Source of the DNA: Phoenix dactylifera
Lineage: Eukaryota > Streptophyta > Magnoliopsida > Arecales > Arecaceae
NCBI RefSeq assembly: GCF_009389715.1
Contig: NC_052393.1
Span: forward strand, 4,278,001 to 4,342,000
Direction of reading: 5' to 3'
Length of the DNA stretch: 64,000 nucleotides
Made by a program: the position numbers and the translations under genes. The notes below the pieces were generated by a model. It saw only the letters and a list, made by a program, of their open reading frames with translations, did no database searches and was not told the DNA's origin. The first letter of the stretch is position 1, and each line of letters opens with the position of its first letter. Below are positions 55,101 to 64,000 of this stretch, in pieces.

Positions 55101-58100
55101 ATAATATAATATCATATTTCTATAAATTTTAATGAAAAGTATTTTTTTTTTAACATATCCTTATCTCATTTGCTCCTTCTTGCCAGATCAGACACTTGGA
55201 CATGGGTTCGAGTCTAGTTCTTGTGTCCATGCCAATGCGACGCTGCCTATAAGTCCATCTTTTCCTCCAGAGTTTCTTTAATGTTAAAGAATCTCATCCA
55301 TATAACTCATTAAATAACCACATAAAGGATTTTACTAGGTTATCTTATTGATGCAGCTTCGGGTATCTATAATGAAGGGATTGCACTCAACTCAGAGAAG
55401 CATTGTCTTCGATTATGTTCAATCTTTTCCCTTTTCCATATAGAAATAGCTCTAGTCATTCGTCTATTTGTGTCCCCTTGCCTGACCGTCCATATGTATG
55501 TTGCCCCTTTGTTGTCCATCCTAACACCCTTAATTCAATGAAAAACTCTAGTTTTCTATTCCTTTATCTAGTTGATGAACAAGAGTATTTCTAATCTTGA
55601 TTTGAAACCAACCTCCTGTATGGATCACCATAAGTTGCAGTATTTTTTGGTAAATATTTCGAGTAGTATGGTGGTAATATGCCACCACCAGGATTTGAAC
55701 CTTGGACCCCACCCAACAGCAAGTTTTTAGGTGAGTGGTGTCAACCAGCTAATAGCTGTTGGCCACAAGTGCATATTTAATATTACTACTATTTAGACAT
55801 TTTTTGATGGAATTTTGTAATTTATTATTTCAGAGCTGTTCATTAACGATACTTCTGCTATTTGCTCCTATATGGATCATCCCTCCTTTAAACTTTTTCC
55901 CTTTTTTCCCTCTAAATCCTGCTCCTTTGTTTTTTACTCCCTTTGTTTTTCTATCTCCTAGCTTTGCAGATGTAGACCTTTTGTTTTGGACCTAAGCTTT
56001 TTTTTATTCTTTTGTTTCAGTTGCCTCTGGATTCTCTACCTTTTTTTTGTGCTTGGGTGATTCCTACTTATTAGCTATAGCCCACTGGTTGATAAACTAA
56101 TTTTGACGATTTTAGGTCAAAGTTAATGCCAATGAAACACTCAAATATTACATAGATTATTGTTTTTTGGCATTCAGCCTTCTCCAACATACACCTCATA
56201 TCCTCTGCTGCTCCATATTTCACCGTTTAAACCACCACATATAAATATTATTTTCCCTTGAGAATTCTTTGCAATAATTCATCATTCTCTTCCAAAACTT
56301 GCTTATTAACTTTCTCCAGTTTTGTGCACTGTGTATCCATTATTTCATCTCATCTTATAATACGTACTTAATACCTATTTACCTATAGCACATAGTATCC
56401 TCATAAGAATTCTGTCTTTCAAGTCCATCTACCATTATTCCTACTTCATTCGCTTATTCTCATCCCACTTGTAGCCGTGACCAATCTCCTTAGATATTTC
56501 TGCTTCCACAAGCAAATAATATATACTATTGTTCATGTTGATGTATGCCAACACAAGATAGTTGGGATGAGTCTTGATGTTTATGGTTGTGGTTCATGTT
56601 GATGCTACTCCTTCAATGTCCTGACTCTCTAAGAGATAAATTGGTCTTCCTACTAAGAGACAAATTGGTCTTCCTATTTTTAGGACTAGCTCCTGTTTTC
56701 TTTTTGTTCCCTTTGGCATTTTGCCACATCTCTCCTAACCTTCAAGCTACAACAATAAATAAGTACCTCAGAAATAAAAATATTGAAAGAGGTTATAGAA
56801 TATGCCAACTGACTTGCCTTCATGTTTAATATATTTATATTACCCTGAACCTAATGCTTAGTAACTTCTTTCTGCAAATTGCTGTCTTTTTTTGTGCGTT
56901 GCATGCTCCCACTCCTACCTTTGATCCATAGACTCGAAATTGGGTGATAGATATATGTCAGAAAATTCACATAGTTTTGATCACTTTAACTATTCCATTT
57001 TCTGACATTTGAATGATTCTTTTTCTTTTTATTTCCAAAATGTTCTATGAATGTGATGGCTACGATCATTTAAACAACTGCAATCTCTATTGCAGAAAAC
57101 AAAAATAATGACAAATAAAATGAAAATGATAGTGATATTTATCTCTAAAAGGCTGCCTAGTCCACTGGAACATGCCTGACTTATGTTTGAGCTTAAAAGC
57201 ACCCAATGTTGATGGAAAGGGACTTGAATAATAGCAATGATTTGGATTTTGTTTTCCTAGCTCATTTGGATCGGGCAGAATTTCTGCGAGTCCAGAGAAA
57301 TGGGCTAGAAAGGTAATTTGCTTCTTTTTCTCCAGTTTAAATCTAGCCTTATTTAGTAACTGAATCTTAGTTTTCAAGAGTGCTCCCTATTGTAATATAA
57401 TCTGAGTATGTTATATGCTTTGAGCAAGCCTAAAGTTGATAATAGTCGTTTACAATCTACTAGAGAGTCAAGTGTGATATCTGCCTATATACAATGTGCA
57501 ATCCACATATCTATGCAGAAAGTGTTTGCATATGTATCATTCATGGACTACAATGACAAATATAACCTTATCAGTCGATGTCAAGATGATTTCAGTCATA
57601 AAGTGCAACATTAAACCATAGTCACTTTACAAAAGGATTGACTCTTCAGCAAATATACATGATCTTCAACCTGAAATCGACCATCCTAAAGTTTTAACAA
57701 CAATCTTAGGCCAATTTGGAGTCTGAATGCTACCAAAATGTAATCATTTAATTTAAATTGGTATGTAAACTTATACCAATGTTGTTGTAAGAGTTTCAAT
57801 ATTAGGATAAATGAAATTGGCATGAACATTCAAGCGTGTTGTAGTCATAGGAATACAATTACATAAAGCAAAATCATATAAGTAATTGGAAGAGCACATT
57901 AACATCCGTTCTATAATGGTTTAGTTTATACCAAAAGATCCCATAAGCTCCGCTTTAAATACTTATTATTAATATGCAGTCTATAAATTGGCTGAAGCAT
58001 TATTATATGGTCTGATCAACAACAGTGATCTTTTTCTGACAATTAAAATATAATCATCGCCAGTTATGTCTTTAGATTCCATTTGTCAAAACATGGAGTA

Positions 58101-60107
58101 TGGAACGAAAACTGGCTGATACTATCTGTATTGGCCAATTCCAACTGGTAGTGTCATAAACAGTCCAGTGTTGAACCTTAGACTAGTATTCCTGAAAAGG
58201 CCAATTCACTACTAAACTTGATCAATATAAAAATAACTGATTGGAGTGGTGGGTGGACCAGTTGTAATTGTCATTTCATTATGATTCTGCTTGGATGAGG
58301 TTGGTTCGATCTTGTTCAGGCTATTAAAAGTCTTTCAGGTGATGATATCATCTCTTCAATCATTCTCTTTATTCTAATACTAATAAAGAAGAGATGAAGC
58401 AGAACATGGAGAAAGGAGGAAAAAGAGAAAACCTAACATCTGAGCATGAAATATACTTGTAACATGGACTTCATTTTGGCAAGGAGCCATAGTGTTCTTG
58501 AAAAATGCATTTATAATAAAGGACTTCTTCAGGATGTTGCTTAAATCAATGTTAGAGCTTGAACGCATCCAGTTGGTTTTGTGTCTAAGCTTATTAGGCT
58601 TTGCCTTCAAACTTGTTGGCCACCTCCGTGTTTTTTTTTTTTTGGTGTGTGTGTGGTTGGTGGGGGGGGGGGGGGGATGTGGAAGAGTTAATGACAAATT
58701 TTTAGGAGAGTGTAATTACTTGGATAGAACAAGCATGTCTTCAATTGCTTTTGGATCTGACTGGGAATGTGTTAATTATAATTTTCATCCTAAGTTTTTT
58801 CTAGGATGTACGCTTTTTGTGCAAAATCATAATTGTTTATATGGCCATAGGAATTTTTAATGCTAAACTTGCTTTTTACTGGATTCTCAATTGGAAAATA
58901 AACAACTCTGGTAGCTTTATATTTCAAGTTGGACAAAGAATTTCCATTAAATCTTTAACACCAGGTTTCAAATGTATGTTGATGATTAATTATTGAAACT
59001 GATGATCCAAACAATTGATTATAGCTTGCAATTAAGTGCCCAACAACTAAAGAAAAAGTAATTAGTTTTGGAGGTCTCTTACCTATGCATCAAATTGAGC
59101 AAAGAAATGTATGACACTGTATGTTAGTGTGCTAAATGTATTATGGAACATATGAATTGAAAGTCAACACTGTTGATCATGATTTACGCATCTTAAAACA
59201 AGCATATATTATCAGAAACCAAAGATGAAAATACACATTTTGACTACCTTTTAAATGATAGGTCTTAGCAAAATCATTTACAGTGCCATTAAAACCATTG
59301 ATATTGCATTTAGGGTGTCAGTGGGGGCTGATAACTTACTAAATACCCAGCTAATTAGGCCCCCCTCCCCCACCCCCCACCCCTAAAAAAAAAGGGGGTG
59401 GGTGAGGATTGTGTTTGGATTTGGATCTAACACATTTTAGGTTTGGGTATGGATAGGGCCAAACTCTATACGAACCTAACCTGTGGATGCCCCTAATTGC
59501 ATTCACTTTATCCATAAGTAGAAGACTTCATATGTGCTTTTTTAAGATCTGGCGAATTTCTGTTTTCTAGATCATGATCGAAAGATGCAGAACTTTAGTT
59601 CGAATGGCTTGTCATGAATTTTGTATCTAGTAAAATGTTAATTATTTAATGGCAAGACTGCTATCTTACTCTTGTTTTTTTTTTTCATGCAATTTGTTTA
59701 AGAAATTCCTTGCGTTTTTCAATAATATCTTTTTCCACTTCCATTACCGGTGTTATATAATTCTCAAGTTTGTATTTCATGATCAAGGCCATTCTGCAGA
59801 TTTGATAAATGTGTTATCTGACATGAACATGAGATTTTTCTGTTGCTAATACTATATTTTTCTGTGAGTTAACAACTTGTTACCTTTTACTTTATTTGCT
59901 ACCAATTTTGTTACTGTGTGACTCTGATGGTTATGTAATTGCAGATTGAACTTTTTGACATCCTTGGTGATGTGGTATCCTGTTCATTTTTGTTTTATGT
60001 CATTTTCTTGTTTGATATAGCAGAGCTTTTTTAGCGTTTTGTGTCTTGATTCTTGTGATGGTGCTTCTTCTTCAGGATCATGTGCAGCAGCAACAACAGA
60101 TGGTTGA
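52182..60107 (+). CDS. Group F bZIP transcription factor with zinc-sensor motif (bZIP19/bZIP23 type)
   Basis: In Arabidopsis, bZIP19 and bZIP23 activate zinc-uptake genes under zinc deficiency, and a Cys/His motif binds zinc and turns them off. Here the start at 52182 gives MDDLDLDFPNPEVF. The sensor is at residues 45-71 (CTHTHTC, then SHTHTCFHAHTRI), the basic region at 91-110 (GNREAVRKYREKKKAH, with N-x7-R) and leucine heptads run from 114. Most of the protein is one exon (52182-52992). Ending A reads on to TGA at 53001-53003 (273 aa, tail KKTKGQF). Ending B splices at AAG/GTCAGT (52993) to 60076 after TTCTTCAG and stops at 60107 (280 aa, tail KKTKGSCAAATTDG). I prefer B slightly, as relatives end in an Ala-rich tail, but the 7.1 kb intron is unproven. 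The open frame also runs on upstream of 52182 without another ATG; the family-like N-terminus decides the start. Confidence 0.88.
54773..54793. repeat. Poly-G run (21 G)
   Basis: An uninterrupted run of 21 G in an AT-rich context. Similar runs occur at 43-64 (22 G) and, as C, at 22976-22996 (21 C). Confidence 0.95.
55620..55765 (-). mobile_element. tRNA-derived SINE-like element
   Basis: On the minus strand a perfect pol III B box GGTTCAAATCC lies at about 55691-55701. About 45 bases upstream is a weak A-box-like TAGCTGGTTGACA. Tail sequence TGGTGGTGGCATATTACCACC follows. The spacing fits a tRNA-derived SINE. The ends and tail are unclear. Confidence 0.5.
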
Positions 60108-60497
60108 CCATGTTTGGCATGAATTTAACACAATCAGTTCAACAAAGTGTCTGAGGGAACTGTACTGCTGCATGCCTCCTATCGAGCCATTTGTCTTGAG
60201 CTTTAGAAGATAGGCATCATTGGTATTCTTTTAGTGGATTTTGGCTTGTTTCTTTCGATCTCATTGATCCTTCCACAACTGCTCTTACCTTCAAAGATTG
60301 TTTTTGTGTTTTACAATAGGAACTAGTGAAACATGTGGTCTAAGTAAGATGTCTGTGGTGATAATTTTACCATTTTGACATGATAATATGCTGCCCTTAT
60401 TGTTAAACGACTATATCATGATTTTTAATCATCGTCATGATTTCATACTGTCGCAGCTCAAAATGTGGCCTGTTGGTTACTCGGTCATTGAATTGCG

Positions 60498-60720
60498 GGG
60501 ATGCCAACTAGTTGAGTTGGTAAAGTCGCTAGGGGAGGTGCCATTGAGACTGGTTTGACTCCCACCGACTCTGAATTCAGGGAGGCTTCCTCCTATCCCA
60601 GTTATCAGAATGGGAGGAGGATGATCCTCTTCCTCAAAAGGAGGATGATCCATTTTGTTTTATATGGTGTGGGCTGCATGACATGTGGACTAGTGAGGTG
60701 ATTACTGTGTTTCTATGGTG
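60498..60720 (+). mobile_element. tRNA-derived SINE
   Basis: The pol III A box TAGTTGAGTTGG (60509-60520) and B box GGTTTGACTCC (60552-60562) are 43 bases apart, as in tRNA-derived SINEs. It starts with GGATGCCAACTAG, has a repeated GGAGGATGATCC near 60612 and 60642, then a T-rich stretch. It resembles plant Au-like SINEs. It is not a tRNA gene, as no cloverleaf arms form around the boxes. Confidence 0.6.
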
Positions 60721-61659
60721 TCTATAGGCGCATATGCAGGATCCATTTGATTTATCCAAATATTCTATGCATATTTTCTCAATTTTTTTGTATCTTATGT
60801 TACTGAATTACTTTTTAGTTACCATTTCATTGTTTTTCTCATTGAAATATCGACAAGGAGCCGAAAAAGGAAGGAAGGACGAGTACTAGGTCAGGTATTG
60901 GATAATTGATTTGCTAATTCTTTGAAATGAAGAAACTATATTTTGTGATTTTAGCTGCGATATAAACTATTGTTAATAAAAGAAACTATATTTGCTAATT
61001 GATTTGCTTGATAACAGCTAATCACTTTTGGACCTTGCTCTAAGGTTCTCAAACCTCAATTAAAGATTGCTTCTCTACTTTTACTGAATGTTGTTACTAA
61101 AACATATTGGAATTCTCCTAGCGTCCAGCTGTGGCAAGAATTTCCATATTTTTCAGCCCTGTTTGGTTGGAGAATGTGTCTATCCCCTATGGAATTATTA
61201 TCCTCGGACAACTCGGAATCCTGCTGGTTGCAGTCTTTTTCTTCTGGTAATCTAGGAACATCACTCGATTGGATTTTAGCTAGTGATGCTGTTAGACGAG
61301 GGAAAAAAATAAGTAACTGTTTTTTGGGGATAGGAAGTAAATCTTTTGGGCTCATTTTCTGGGTAATTAGAATTTGAATAAACCGGGAATAAGTCTATTT
61401 CAATTTCCCCACGGAATTGCTGTCCCTGTGGAACCTCTGTGGAAATTCAAATGCTTAATTTTTTTTGTTATGGATTTTGTAAGGATCTATGTAATCCAGC
61501 ACACAAAATCTGCACTTAATCTTTTACTTGATATGAACATTTTATAACATAATTAAATATGTTTACGGATCACATGTTTTTAATATCATGGCTGAAGCCT
61601 AACCCAACTTTGATTTGATATCCAATCAGAAAGGAGAACTTTATCTAGACGACTAGAAC
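60721..61659. other. Downstream DNA; nothing clear
   Basis: No gene or classified repeat is supported. A GCCCTGTTTGGTTGG word at about 61158 resembles a MITE end, but no partner end was found. Confidence 0.4.
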
Positions 61660-62800
61660 TCATTTCATTATGAAGTTATTCATTCATCATGTGATGCTAA
61701 TATTAAAAATACCAGTATTAGTGGTAGGAATTTTTGCTTGGCTGTCATCAAAATTCATTACTTGGTGCAAGGCTAGTAATAGCAATGTCGTTATTAATGA
61801 TAGGAGTTTCTACATGAAGGCTCAACTTATGCAGAATCCTCTATTTGTGCATGTTGATCTTAATAATGTAGGCACAATGACAAGGCTTTCTCCTTGGCTA
61901 TCATTAAAGAAAAAAAATCGTGAAGGCATATAATGACACTTAATAGTAACAATGAGAGTTTCTATATGGATGTTCAACTTATATAGATAACACGAGTTTC
62001 CAGTTGTCTATAATTAAATTTTATTACTTAATATGTAATAAAAATTTATTTATTGAAATCTTCTATTTATTATAATTTGTTGTATTATCATATTGCATCT
62101 CAAAAATAGTTGGAAAAAGGAAAAAATACTATACATCATGTAGGATCGATATTAATAATGTCGATATTGATGATGTGAATTTATATATGAAGGCTTTTGT
62201 ACAAAGTTTTTCATTCATCATGTAGATGCTGGGGTTAATGATGCCAGTATTAATTACAGGAGTATTTGCTTGACCATTATTAAAGTTCATTGCTTCGTGC
62301 AAAGCTAGTATTAGTAACACCGGTATTATTGATGAAAGTTTCTATATAGAGGCTCAGCTTGTGCATAGTCTCTATTAACCATGTAAATGCGGATCTTAAT
62401 GACACCAGGGTAATGATGGAGGTTTCTTCTCGACCACCATTAAAGTTCATTGTATTTCGAGAATAGTTGGGAACTGAAGAAAAAATCATATACTTCACAT
62501 GATGCACAGTTGGTATTACTAACGAGAGTTTCTGCATGGAGGTTCAGCTTATATAGAGTTCGCTATTGGCCATGTTAATGCCGGTATTAATGACACTAAT
62601 GTTAATATTAAACGTTTTTGCTTGTCAATTATTAGATTTTATTACTTAATATGCAATAGAAATTTATTTATTGAAGCCTTCTATTTATTATAATTTGTGA
62701 TATTGTTATACTACATTTCAAAAATAATTGAAAAAAAGAGAAACAATAGTATCCCACCCATCGTATAGGACTGATATTGGTAATGCTGGAATTCATGATG
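61660..62800. repeat. Local degenerate tandem repeat array
   Basis: Blocks such as AGTTTCT-x-CATG-AGG-CTCA-CTTAT (61805, 62336, 62530) and TTTTATTACTTAATATG (62018, 62638) recur. The latter pair starts a duplicated segment of about 150 bases (62011-62157 and 62631-62785), offset by 620 bases. The units are too diverged to give one period. It abuts LINE module copy B. Confidence 0.65.
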
Positions 62801-62813
62801 AGCCATTGCCACC

Positions 62814-64000
62814 CTCTTCATCATCAGTTGATGATGATCTGACGAGAATTCCAATAGAGCCAGGCTAGGAGCATAAGATTGTGCGTTGGAAAAGTTGCTT
62901 GGTGTTTCTTGCCAGCGGACAATGAATCAATAAGTGGTCAACATCCCTTGCAGCAGTTGGGCAATGATCACAACAAGCAGTTTGATTATTAAGAAGGTGC
63001 CTTAGAACTAATGTAGGTTTACATGGTAACCGCAGCCCAAGTAATTTTCCGCCAAAAAATGTCTTAATACATATTCAACTAAAATTTTGTCTTATAGAGG
63101 CATTGATATATTTACATATCCTCTTACTAGTGTCACTTGACTTTGATTAATACTGATTTCTCTGCATCACCCCATACTAGATTAAGAAGTGGTATCAGAA
63201 TTTCTGTAATCCGACTTGACTTTGAAAAAGAAAACTGCCGCTGACCATATTACAATCAAGCACATCCCAACTTTAGAAGCCCAAATGTGTTAAAAAAAAT
63301 TCCCTGAAATTGCTTCTCAAGCCTCAATTCAGCAAATTGCAAGTCCAATTCAGCTTCAAAGCGGAGGGAGTTAGTGATATAAAATATTATAAGAAAGCAA
63401 CGTAGTAATTGCCTGTTACCATTCATCATCTTGGGAAGGAATTGAAGGTATTTTAGGAACCCATCCCCCGGTCACCTCAAGATGAACTTCGACGATACTA
63501 TACGAAGACAGAGATGGGGTGGGGTTCATAATCCGCGATCACAATTTTCGGTTGACTGCTGCAGAAAGGTGATACATCTGTGATACGACAGTTACAGGAG
63601 CGAAGCTCAGTGCGGCATGAGAGGATATCACACATGCAAGGTCTGTTCTAAGGGCTGGTGAGATTATCCTGAAAGGAGATTCTACCATGATGATTGATTG
63701 GATTCGGGATGTTGTGCGACAGACTGACGGTCATCCTCTTCTTAGCGATATACAACGCATGGTGTGAGACTGTGACTCCTTTTAGATGGTTCATGTATAT
63801 CGGAAGACGAATAGAGCGACTGACTAAGTTGCCTTCTTTATTGCCCATCATTCTGTAGAGGTCTCATGAACACAGACAGATGTTGTACCTTTTTTTAGGC
63901 CACATTTTGTATCTTGGCTGAGTTGGTTATATTTATGCTAGTTTACCGGAGCGGCCGTCTTATAAAAAACAAAAAATCAAAATTTTGGAGCATCAAATGT
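62814..64000. mobile_element. Rearranged LINE module, copy B (runs off the window)
   Basis: Highly similar to copy A from CTCTTCATCATCAGTTGATG to the window end. The minus-strand zf-RVT frame (about 62880-63060) keeps CCDHCPTAARDVDHLLIHCP, with Cys, Cys, His and Cys in zinc-binding spacing. The plus-strand RNase H part (63515-63960) has several stops and replaced blocks. Similarity continues past the A-rich tail to the last base (ATTTTGGAGC and on), so the shared segment is longer than the LINE itself. Confidence 0.75.

Larger units (their letters stand above)
52993..60075 (+). other. Possible 7.1 kb last intron (or downstream DNA) of the bZIP gene
   Basis: No other gene is seen between the open frame of the bZIP and 60076. 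The stretch is AT-rich and contains a 21-base G run (54773-54793), a SINE-like element (about 55620-55765), a C/A-G-rich hairpin near 59361-59402 and a G run at about 58663-58676. If the bZIP is unspliced here, this is 3' region and intergenic DNA. Confidence 0.45.

Noticed and set aside
55190-55260. Possible tRNA or SINE (GGGTTCGAGTC word)
   Set aside because: A B-box-like word is present, but no A box lies at the required distance and no cloverleaf arms can be drawn.
61158-61440. MITE starting with GCCCTGTTTGGTTGG
   Set aside because: No matching inverted end or target duplication could be found.

Overview
The window is nuclear DNA of a flowering plant, and a monocot seems most likely. Genes are intron-rich and widely spaced, and the DNA between and inside them is filled with plant-type repeats (hAT-like MITEs, RNase H-bearing LINE tails, tRNA-derived SINEs, TRIM fossils, long TA and GA microsatellites). 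The ROP GTPase and the Zn-type bZIP resemble, from memory, both rice and Arabidopsis relatives, the ROP being closest to the rice RAC6 type. A palm-like genome is my guess from repeat style only; no search was run.

Layout. (1) 1-2312: a possible decayed repeat edge, then a minus-strand F-box/DUF295 gene whose frame is broken and which carries a 77-78 bp minisatellite. (2) 2313-9000: gene-poor, with a foldback element and a LINE tail. (3) 9396-25338: a complete seven-exon type-I ROP GTPase whose fourth intron is 13.7 kb and holds at least five hAT-like elements with readable 8-bp target duplications, one nested in another. (4) 26531-28404: a four-exon UBC8-type ubiquitin E2. (5) 28405-36200: gene-free, with LINE tails and two TRIM-like fossils. 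(6) 37315-40591: an eleven-exon cytoplasmic kinase with an N-terminal universal-stress (USP) domain, preceded by three upstream ORFs. (7) 42135-47170, minus: a three-exon Lys-rich, probably nuclear protein with a 14-residue repeat, a TATA box and a telo-box leader. (8) 50304-51518 and 62814-64000: two copies of a rearranged LINE module bracketing (9) a group F bZIP gene (52182-60107) with the Cys/His zinc-sensor motif of the bZIP19/23 family.

The genes are not an obvious pathway. ROP signalling, ubiquitin conjugation, a USP-kinase and zinc-deficiency transcription are ordinary housekeeping and signalling functions that happen to be neighbours. No bacterial-style system, CRISPR array or rRNA was seen. 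The most unusual content is the repeat biology: the MITE cluster in the ROP intron and the duplicated inverted LINE module around the zinc-sensor bZIP.
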